Origin: Heloderma charlesbogerti
Taxonomy: Eukaryota; Chordata; Lepidosauria; Squamata; Helodermatidae
DNA: 64,000 nucleotides
Direction: 5' to 3'
Assembly (NCBI GenBank): GCA_026122225.1
Contig: JANEZZ010000404.1
Location: 248,001-312,000 of the forward strand
A model generated the notes under the pieces. It did no database searches, was not told where the DNA came from, and was given only the letters and a program-made list of their open reading frames with translations. The position numbers were made by a program, and so were the translations under genes. Positions 56,344 through 64,000 of the stretch are shown here, in pieces; position 1 is the first letter of the stretch, and each line of letters begins with the position of its first letter.

Positions 56344-56440
56344 TGAACCCCGTTATGATCCTGCATTGAAAATGGAAGCAGAAAGCCCTGTTTTAAATGC
56401 AGGATTTTAGGCTGGTGTAGCATGAAACGCTTCTCCTGGC
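56344..56440 (+). repeat. Family A terminal hairpin unit
   Basis: TGATCCTGCATTGAAAATGG with TTTTAAATGCAGGATTTTAG forms a hairpin, followed by GCTGGTGTAGCATG. The same unit ends the copies at 5535-5910 and 59990-60355. Confidence 0.65.
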
Positions 56441-56464
56441 AGGGCCCCCCATGGCTTTAACATC

Positions 56465-56605
56465 TACATGACATAGGAAGACCCTGGGTCCATCTAGCTT
56501 AATATTGTCAATACTGACGGGCAGCGGCACCAGAAATCGAACCCAGGATTTTCTGCATGCAAGGCATGTGCTTTATCTCAAGGTACAGCCCTTCCCCACA
56601 CTCAA
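56465..56605 (-). repeat. tRNA-derived SINE, fragment
   Basis: The complement reads TAC.TTGAGATAAAGCACATG (degenerate box A region) with GGGTTCGATTTC (box B) and a TAGATGGACCCAGGGTCTTC body. It is an incomplete copy of the tRNA-Ala-derived family. Confidence 0.7.
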
Positions 56606-56789
56606 AGCAAGGCGGGTGAAACCTTCCCCATCACTTAGACTCCATGATGCTCCTCCTGAATTTCTGCTTGTCTTGCTGCTGCTGCACAGGGAGAGTCCTG
56701 CCAGATGAAATGTGCCGCAGAGAAAGAATCAAGGGAAGTGCCCTCATCAGAAAACTTGGAAGGAAATCAATCCCTCCTCCCAACCCAGC

Positions 56790-56813
56790 GTGTGTGTGTG
56801 TGTGTGTGTGTGT
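56790..56813. repeat. (TG)n microsatellite
   Basis: Twelve TG units. Confidence 0.96.
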
Positions 56814-57029
56814 AATAAAACCAATACCAAAACAGAAGTGGTTGTGCTTGGAGAGAGCAATCAACAGGACCTGGGACGTAGGCGTCAAGCCCTGCTCTGC
56901 CAAGGAATCCTTCTGTGACCTCAGGCAGGTCACTGATCTCTGAGGTTCAGTTTCCACACCTGTAAAATGGGGATAAAAGTGAAGATAAAGTGAACAATGA
57001 ACAAGCATTGGTTAATGATCATCGTATTG

Positions 57030-57090
57030 GCTGGGGATTGTGGGAGTTGTACTCCAACACACCTGGAGGACACAAAGTTGGGGAAGGCTG
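57030..57090. repeat. Half of the palindromic MITE-like element
   Basis: It contains ATTGTGGGAGTTGTACTCC and CACCTGGAGGACACAAAG; compare the right half of 48905-49018. Confidence 0.6.
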
Positions 57091-57095
<5 letters not shown>

Positions 57096-57121
<26 letters not shown>

Positions 57122-57141
57122 AAGAAAGAAAGAGAGAGAGA
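57096..57141. repeat. (GA)n/(GAAA)n microsatellite
   Basis: A purine run of GA units interrupted by a few GAAA units. Confidence 0.96.
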
Positions 57142-58284
57142 TCTGTCCCTCTCCTCTCGCTGCTCAAACAAGTTTTTGAAGCAATATAAAAACCTGCCCA
57201 ACCTGTTGTCCAAAAGTGGAAGTGGGGAGGCAGGGCGGGTGTAGTACCCACCACAAGCAGCCATCCCTCTTTCAAATCATTTCCAGTTCTCTGGGGGGAA
57301 AAAACCATCCGCCCCCGAACTAGCAAGATGATGGATTTCGAAAGCCAGGGGAACCTGTTTCATCGATCACACTCCGAAAGGAACAGCAGCTCTCCCCCCT
57401 GGACTGCACGCTGCTCCAGCAGAATAACTAAATGCTTCCTGGAGGGTTTGAGGGCCTGGCGCTCGGACAGTGGGGGGCCCTTTCCCGGAACTGTGGCGTG
57501 ATGTGCTTTGTTTGCCAGGGGGCTTTGAACCAGATTGGCGCTATCTGTAAATGAGCTGGGCAGCACTGGCTTCCAAAAGCCCCCGCCAGGAGGGATTCCA
57601 TGAATACCAGGGTTCTGGCAGGGAAGGAACTCCCTGGCTTTGCCTCGTCTCCTCTCCGTCTGTCGTGGTGGGTGGGGTGGTCAGTGGACTGGAAACAGAA
57701 GCACACACAGAGCCCAAGTCACAAAGAAATGTCAGGCATTCCAATTCTGAACACTTTCAAATGTCCCTTTGGAGATCTGATTTGAGGGTTAGCTTTGAAA
57801 TCCCCCTTGATAAATGTTAAAGCAATCACATCTTTGCTTGCTACATTCAGAATGTTCATACCGTGTGGTTTCTCCTCCTAAAATCCATAAATTCAACAGC
57901 ATTTGACTGGAAAATAAATTGTTTAGAATACAGGCGCTGAGAGATAATTTGTTGGGACATTCTTTCTGTTGGCTTTTAGCTCTCACTTCACGACCACCTT
58001 TTGAAGCCCCCCACCAGGGAAGGGCTGTGCTCGCAAAAGGCTTGCAAGACTGGTGGCTTCCTTTTTGTGTTTACAGTGCCAGGAGCTCAGCAGTGCCCGT
58101 GCAGACACACGCGCGATCCGGACAGCCCAGTTTGTGCCGTGTGCTGCAGCCGAGCAGATGGGCCTGCATGTAGGCGTGGAATTTGAGCTCAGCGCCTCTG
58201 CTCCCACTCAGCACACGGGCTTGCGCTCGCGCTCTCTATCTCAGAATGCTACACACATTGTCTGGTCGCCCCATCTCCAAACAG
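57142..58284. other. Unassigned non-coding DNA
   Basis: No recognisable element. Small overlapping frames on both strands have no known motif. Confidence 0.4.
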
Positions 58285-58740
58285 ATATTAGATGAGAGCA
58301 ACCAACATGATAAGGGGCCAAGAGCATGTTCCCTACGAGGAAAGTCTACAATTCGTGGGGCTTTTTAGCCTGGAAGAAAGGCGGGGGCAGGGGGGAATGA
58401 GGCAAGGTGGGGCAAGTGGTGAACCAGAGCCTGGAATCCATCATGGGTTGGATGAGGACGGATACATGGAAACCTGATTTCGACAAGATGGAGATTCTAT
58501 GGCTCGGTGATCCTGCTGTGTGTCAGATGATGTGCAAACCGTTCCGTGTGGGGTTGCACACCCCTCAATGAAGGCACCTTGGAGGTGCTCCTAGATCCAG
58601 CTTTGCCAGTCGAGGCCACGGCAGCCAGGGGCGCCGGGGTGCCGTTCACCAGCTGATAGTAGTGTATCAACTGCCATCTGTCCTGGGCGGGGCAGCCCAG
58701 CCATAGCTAGCCATACCCTAGTATCCTCCAGGACTGCCGA
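58285..58740 (+). repeat. Decayed L3- and L2-like LINE fragments
   Basis: 58290-58400 translates in pieces to a CR1/L3-like end (ATNMIRGQEHVPYEESLQF, FSLEERRG). 58470-58740 resembles the L2 C-terminal region (GACAAGATGGAGATTCTATGG and CTGATAGTAGTGTATCAACT-type text). Both are strongly diverged. Confidence 0.55.
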
Positions 58741-58864
58741 CTGTAACGTCTTGTACGTGAGAAAGGTGTACACTATCATGCACGGTGCGGAGAAAGTTGT
58801 AGAAGCGAATGGGGTCAGCCACTGAAACTCACTGGCAGGAGATTCAGGGCAGAGAAAAGGAAAT

Positions 58865-59195
58865 ACTTTTTCAGAAAGCATAGAATTTGTGGAATTTCCT
58901 GCTGCGTGACATGTTGATGGCCATTAGTTTCGATGGCTTTGAAAATGCATAGAGGAGAAGTCATATCAATGGACACTATGGCTACTGTGATGGCTACACG
59001 GATCCTCTGGGTGCAGTGGCAGCAGGAGGCCACTGAATATCAGCTGGTGGGGAGCAACAGTGGAAGAAGGCTCTCACCTCCATGTCCTGTTTTTGGGATT
59101 CCCAGATGGACCACTGTGGAGACAGGCTGCTGAACTAGATCAGCCTTTGATCTGAACTGGCTTCTGGGCTCTTCTGACGTTCTTCAACACGCTCT
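58865..59195 (+). repeat. L3-like LINE 3' end
   Basis: GTGGAATTTCCTGCTGCGTG, GATGGCCATTAG, then TGGGATTCCCAGATGG.CCACTG and the terminal GGCTCTTCTGACGTTCTT. It is the sense orientation of the same family as 1170-1605. Confidence 0.7.
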
Positions 59196-59411
59196 CTGGT
59201 TCTGCCAGCCTCCCTAGACTTGGAGTGGCTTAGTCACTGAATAGTCAAACCATTAAGGACTGCTTCCATGCTAGAGCCCTGTAGCCCCACCGAGGCATCC
59301 TTTTCTGCAATTAGTTAGACGTAGATTTAAAACAGGGGTTCTTCACAAGCACTTAGTGTAGCACTAACTTATCCAGCAATGCTCTTCTCCATGGCCAAGA
59401 TCTTCCTATAA

Positions 59412-59444
59412 TGTTTTGTTGTTCAGTCGTTGTGTCCGACTCAC
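59412..59444 (-). mobile_element. Tiny BovB 3' end
   Basis: TTGTTGTTCAGTCGT followed by TGTCCGACTC is the BovB 3' terminus seen at 16371 and 35587. Only about 30 bp remain. Confidence 0.7.
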
Positions 59445-59989
59445 AAGTAAATCCCATTCAGCAAAGGTTCTCAACAACATTAATTAAATGTTTCCTCCTC
59501 ACAGATGCAGCCTGATTTATTACTTCTTGATGAGTATAGGTGGGAAGTTAGTGATAAATAACTTATTAATCGCCCTGTAAATAGCCTCTTGTAAATGCCC
59601 CAATGGCAGTTTCTGTTTTCTGGGAGGGGAAAGGGGGTTTTAATTACTTGTTTCCCCGATTTTATTTATTTAAATGTTTAAAATGAAATAGCAGCAACAG
59701 AAATTGACATTCCAGGCAATTAAGAGAGGCTGTTTGTTCGTCAATAATCCTGCAACCACACCCATCACGAAGAAATAAATGGGCTGCACCTGTAAACAGG
59801 AAGAGTTTTATTAAAGTCACAGAACCCCTTAAAAGCCACAGTACAATTCCAGAGAAAGGGGCTGCTGTGAAAGAAGAATCCATGATGTTCTTGATTAAAA
59901 AGCTGGCTTGGAATGCCACATCCTCCTGCCTGGGTGGTGATTAAAACCTGTTTGACAAAGAGAATCAAAGGGGAAATTTCACTCTTTGG
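59445..59989. other. Unassigned AT-rich DNA
   Basis: No recognisable gene or repeat. Confidence 0.4.
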
Positions 59990-60355
59990 GCTCCTTCACA
60001 CGGAGCTTTTATCCTGCGATTGAGAAGGCTCCTTCACAGATGTTTATGGGCTCTTTAGATGACACCTTGATCCTCCGAGGTGTCTCCTGCACTAAATGCC
60101 CTTTGCTCCGTTTTTAAATACATCACAGATAATCAAATCGCCCCGGTGTCCTCCGTGAAAGGAGGAAAGGCGGCAAGAAGAGAAGTGAGATGGATGAAAG
60201 ATAATGAAAGACTCAGATACGGGGAGAAGGAGGGGGAAGGGGGTGGGGGGAAAGGACTTGGGTGAAAAAGGGAGTCAGTTGTGATCCTGCATTTAAAACA
60301 GAAGCAGAAAGCCCCATTTTAAATGCAGGATTTTAGGCTGGTGTAGAGATGCCTT
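59990..60355 (+). mobile_element. Family A MITE-like element, most complete single copy
   Basis: It begins TTCACACGGAGCTTTTATCC, then GCGATTGAGAAGGCTCC, ACAGATAATCAAATCGCCCC and AGGCGGCAAGAAGAGAAGTG. It ends with a terminal hairpin unit and a GCTGGTGTAGAGATGCC edge. It is about 365 bp and non-coding. Confidence 0.7.
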
Positions 60356-61404
60356 TTGAGTTACACTTGACAGCAAAGAGCCAGGTACAGCAACATACAG
60401 TGAGATGGCAAAATTATCATTGGCTATTTCTTTCTTCCTTTTTTTCTCCCCTCTCCCAACAACCAGCATCAAACATCCAACAGGGTTATATTCTATACTT
60501 CCAGCCCTTCTGCTCTCCATCAAGAGACTTGTTTATCCACAGTGTTTCTGCACAGGATGAGGGGATGGTGCTGCCTCTGTGGATGAGAGCAATTAGGACT
60601 GAACGATCAGTAATCTTGGAGACAGCCTGTCTGGCTTGGCTTATGAGCACCAGGATTTCTTTTCCTGGGGAAGTACTGCTCTTAGCTGTGGCATCTCAGC
60701 AACTTAATGCTGCAGTTGGAGGCCTCCTTTGCACATGCTTTACATCACCCTGGATTATTTGAGCTTTGTGGAGATCTCTTGGAAGGACGACGTTTAGGAT
60801 TATTCCTATTTCACAAGTTTTTGCAAATGTAGAATGTGGTGTTGGGCAAGGAGTTCAGCTTTCTGAGAATCCCAGCTTTCTTTCTTGCTTGCTTGCCTGC
60901 TTTTTAAAGTATGTTTGTAGAAGACACACATTGAAATTTGAATTGTTTATCTATTTACCCTATTTATATGCTGCATAATATGACATTCTCTGGGTGTCTT
61001 AAAGTACCAATTAGATATTAAAATACAACTATCAATCATAAAACAGCAATATTTAAATAGAATTTAAAAGTTTAAGGCTGCAAACCTTAACACACGGACA
61101 CACGTGCCTCCCCCCAAATTTGGTTAGAAAGACTGTTTCGTATGAGGTGTTTTTTTTAAATGGAGCCCATAGCGACTACATAGTGCCAAAATTACCTTTT
61201 AAAAAATCTTAGGGAGTGGAGACAGCCTGCAGGGGGACAGTCAGGGCTAAAGTGGGTCCCAGACCTCCCACAGTTGCCTACCCCTGCTATAAACATTTAC
61301 TTGATCTGAATAGACATGCCTAGGATTGCACTATAGAAGATTTAAGTGATCTTAAAAGGTCTTTAAAAAGCCTGGGGAAAAAAAAAAGCTCTTTGCCTGG
61401 CACA
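60356..61404. other. Unassigned DNA with a LINE-tail-like AT-rich segment
   Basis: 60945-61075 resembles the ATTTATATGCTGCATAATATG-type tail. A 137-codon plus frame at 60349-60762 has no known motif. Confidence 0.4.
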
Positions 61405-61690
61405 GAAATGATCACAAGGTAGACACCAAGGGGAAAATACGCCACAACCAGGGGCCACCACTGGAAAGGCCATCTCCCAGCACCCGCCATACCTCATTTA
61501 ACATGGGCACCCAGGAAAGAGCATCTGAAGATGATCTCAGGGTCCAGGTGGGTACATAGGGGAGGAGGTAATCCATGAGGTAACCTGGTCCCAAGCCATC
61601 AAGGGCTTGAAAGGTCAAAACCAAGATTTGAAATGGGCCTGGAAGTGAACTAGAAGCCAATGCAGATGACACAGCACTGGTATAGTATGT
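61405..61690 (-). repeat. Probable LINE 3' region, antisense
   Basis: On the minus strand there is GCCTGGAAGTGAACTAGAAGC-complement and an 86-codon frame (FQILVLTFQALDGLGPGYL, LLPYVPTWTLRSSSDAL). The latter resembles the C-terminal region of L2/CR1-like LINE proteins, which run from KFKVLVLTFKTL onward. The family is uncertain. Confidence 0.45.
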
Positions 61691-62277
61691 TCAAATTCTC
61701 CATTCCCAGTGAACAATATTTTCTGGACTAAGTGAATTTTCCAGACTGTTTTCAAAGGCAGCCCCATTGCAGTAATCCAATTTGTTTAATAGTTAAGCTG
61801 AATTATTTTTGTATTTATTTAGCACTATCTGTGTACATGGCAGTTTACAGCATACAAGAGAACTGGTCCCTGCTCCAAAGACTTTACAGTCTAAAACCGA
61901 ACACAGGGAAAAAACAAAGGAAGTGGAAGTAGGGAGTTAAACAAGGATTCTATGAAATAATACTTGATTATTCCAGTTCTATGTGCTTAGCTTGGTCACT
62001 GGCTTTGCTGCAGTAGGTCATGGGGACTTTTTGTATTTTTTGTTTCATTGTTTTACGTTTTGATGCTTTGACTTTTAAGAAAAGTGCAATATGTTTTAAA
62101 ATAAAATAATAAACATGGGTGTTCAGTGCCCTGCGCTGCTCCACACTCCCTTCTACGACTAGCCAAAGCAGAATAAATTGCACAAAAGACAATATTTACA
62201 ATGCTGCTTCCAGCTCCAGAATCCAGCTTTTCTTGGCACAATTTTGAGCTCAGCTGACTCACTTCCCTGGTTTGACA
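61691..62277. other. Unassigned DNA
   Basis: 61790-61900 has a tail-like GTACATGGCAGTTTACAGCA segment. I recognise nothing else. Confidence 0.4.
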
Positions 62278-62482
62278 GAAAGGGGCTGTAGCTCAGTGGC
62301 AGAGCCCCTGCTTTTCATGCAGAAGATCGCAGGTTCGATCCCTGGCATCTCCAGGAGGGGCTGCAAAAACACCTGCCTGAAACCCTGGAGAGCTGCTGCT
62401 GTCAGTCCGTGTTGAAAATATCAGGCTAGATGGACCAAAGATCTGATTCGGTACAAGGCAGCTTCCAATGTTCCTATGACCT
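62278..62482 (+). repeat. tRNA-Ala-derived SINE, best-preserved copy
   Basis: GGGGCTGTAGCTCAGTGGCA (box A) and AGGTTCGATCCC (box B) are intact and the head folds as a tRNA, ending GGCATCTCCA. The body follows with CTGCCTGAAACCCTGG, CAGGCTAGATGGACCAAAG and an AAGGCAGCTTCCAATGTTCC tail. Internal RNA polymerase III promoter elements look functional, though the SINE itself is probably silent. Confidence 0.92.
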
Positions 62483-63604
62483 TATTCACAACCGGGAGAC
62501 CCAGTCAACTACTGAGATGCTCTTCTACGGCTTAGGGAGGGAGGATAAATTCATTCAGATCGCATTTTAATATAAACTTACTGAATTTTGCATTTTCAAA
62601 CCACTATGTGAACTAAAACTCAGCACTTCTATGAATGTTGCAACAGAATCCTCCAATCAAAAATAGGGGGGGGGATGTTTATATTTGGGGAAATAACATC
62701 ATAAATGCATTATATTAGGAAAATTGCTTGCAAAACATGTATATTAGGCAAAAATACATACAAAAATGTATGCATTAGGAGAAATGTGCATAAAAACGTT
62801 TATGAATTTTCATGCAACTTTAAAAAATTCTCAACGTTCAGAATAATGTGAACTTAAGACTGGAGAAATTCTCAATGTTCAAGATGAACCAAACTTAAGT
62901 TTGGGAAAGTGGGAAACCCAGGGAAACAGAAAGTGACAAATGCACCCATCCCTGCTGCAGCTCCCCTCTCAATGGGATTTAATTCATGCTAGCCTGTTCT
63001 CAGGGGATTGTATAATAAGGGTTGTATATTGCTTCGGTCTGAAGCCTGAGTTCCGCCACTTCAGGCCGCTTCTGAGGTGAAGCAGAAGGGGCACGAAGCA
63101 GCACCAACAGGTCAGGTCACTCTGAAGAGTTCTGGCAGTGCTTTGGCGCGATCCGGAAGCCTAGCTGCCTCTCCTGGGCCCTCGGGATGCGTGCCTGTGG
63201 CCGTCTTCCTGTTCCAGGACATCACCAGTTTTAAAATGACGGCCCCCTGTGTTTCCAGAAATAGATCCTGTGTGACTGGCAACTCCCTGGAACAGAAAGA
63301 CAGATGCCAGCGTGCATCCCGAGGGCCCAGGAAAGGAGCTGGGGGCTCTCGGGCGGGGGGCTTGAAGCGGCATTCAGCCCTCCAAATTCTGCTTTGGCTA
63401 CAGAGGTCAAAGCGGGTTGGGGTCCCCCAAAGCATCCCAAAACAAATCAGGCACACCTCGGAAGCCCCGAAGCAGCCTCCGAGGTGGATCGGGGGAGGGT
63501 CTTTGCATAGCCCTGTATTGAATCTACTTTCTAGCAGCTGGAAGTGGCACGTTGCTTCTTGTCCTGTGCAGCAAGATGGCATGCTGTTCACTGCCACAGT
63601 AAAA
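62483..63604. other. Unassigned DNA, with a degenerate 35-bp tandem patch
   Basis: 62690-62800 repeats a degenerate unit of about 35 bp (TGCATTATATTAGGAAAATT, TGTATATTAGGCAAAAAT, TGTATGCATTAGGAGAAATG). 63077-63649 has a 190-codon plus frame and a 161-codon minus frame over the same bases. Neither has a motif I know, so I do not call either. Confidence 0.4.
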
Positions 63605-63995
63605 TTTCAGGGTGGAAACCGAGCCCACAGAGCCCCAGAGCAGTTCTGATTCTGAGGAGGAACAGCAATCTGTGGGGGAGGAGCTCACTCATCTCTCACA
63701 AGCACAGCAGCTGGCAGAGATTCCTCCTGCCAGCATTCTGGGGGTAGACAGTGACCCTGGCAGTGAGAGAGCGCTGGAGGGGGGCTTGCTGGATGCTCGG
63801 CGCAGATGCAGGGAGCGGCGACAGATGGAGGGCGCCGAAAGGAGGTGCTCCGCTCATTTGGCGTGCAAACAACGGTTGCATCCCGAGGACCCAAGGGAAA
63901 GAGAGAGGATCTCTCCCTAGCCCATAAGTTCAGGGTCTTCCCATGGTTCTCCTTCAAATGGGGACCAACTGCCTTACCTGGAGCTTAGGCTACTC
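63605..63995 (+). mobile_element. LTR-retroelement-like remnant, second copy
   Basis: A 102-codon frame (63612-63920) begins near METEPTEPQSSSDSEEE and ends in an Arg-rich tail (LLDARRRCRERRQMEGAERR, HPEDPRERERISP). It matches the minus-strand remnant at 47435-48302 through IPPASILGVDSDPGSERA and beyond the stop. It is cut by the window end, so the LTR-like part is not visible. Confidence 0.55.
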
Positions 63996-64000
63996 TGCTA

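Noticed and set aside
62278..62353. Apparent alanine tRNA gene
   Set aside because: The tRNA-like head is followed by the conserved SINE body and tail seen in other copies, so it is a SINE.
63077..63649. 190-codon plus-strand frame upstream of the LTR-like remnant
   Set aside because: A 161-codon frame on the opposite strand covers the same bases; neither shows a known motif, so chance is more likely.
1..64000. CRISPR array, operons or bacterial mobile elements
   Set aside because: No regularly spaced repeats or bacterial gene organisation; the sequence is clearly vertebrate.

Overview
The window is nuclear DNA from a vertebrate, almost certainly a squamate reptile (lizard or snake). Three LINE clades dominate (CR1, L2 and BovB/RTE), together with a tRNA-Ala-derived SINE and a second SINE of the Sauria type, an old L3-like LINE, Harbinger-type DNA transposons and several palindromic MITEs. 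CR1 plus abundant BovB plus Sauria-type SINEs is the squamate combination. The species cannot be named from this sequence. There are no bacterial genes, no CRISPR array and no complete host protein-coding gene.

Layout. 1-24.9 kb is intergenic or intronic DNA with old L3/L2 fragments, SINEs, a CR1 carrying a SINE insertion (11.6-13.4 kb), a 5'-truncated BovB (16.4-17.8 kb) and a repeat-poor stretch (17.9-22.0 kb). A strong CpG island covers about 24.95-27.05 kb. Its best interpretation is the promoter and first exon of a gene on the minus strand: a YY1-like element at 26.32 kb and a consensus splice donor at 26.12 kb just after a short ATG-initiated reading frame. The gene itself is not identified. 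27.3-31.8 kb is stacked LINEs: an old L2, then a CR1 split by a younger L2 whose 422-codon reverse-transcriptase frame is still open.

32.8-34.2 kb holds CR1 pieces fused to a hairpin element. 34.9-41.9 kb is the most intricate region. It is the wreck of an autonomous PIF/Harbinger transposon with a Myb/SANT-like gene and a DDE transposase gene. The Myb-like gene is split by a 2.56-kb BovB flanked by an 11-bp target-site duplication, and the transposase 3' half is present twice as an inverted repeat of about 470 bp. 42-49.8 kb has MITEs, a Sauria-type SINE and an LTR-retroelement-like remnant. 49.8-52.6 kb is the longest CR1 (about 2.75 kb). 53.9-64 kb has more SINEs, CR1, palindromic elements and simple repeats, ending in a second copy of the LTR-like remnant.

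How it works together. The window records layered transposition rather than a gene pathway. LINE reverse transcriptases would have moved the SINEs, since SINE and LINE tails resemble each other here. A Harbinger transposase of the type found here could in principle have moved the TTA-flanked MITE at 6.84-7.05 kb, although matching termini were not found. The observations most worth following are the nested insertions with recoverable target duplications, the Harbinger inverted duplication, the CR1/hairpin junction shared by two loci, and the unidentified CpG-island promoter. No new multi-gene system was found.
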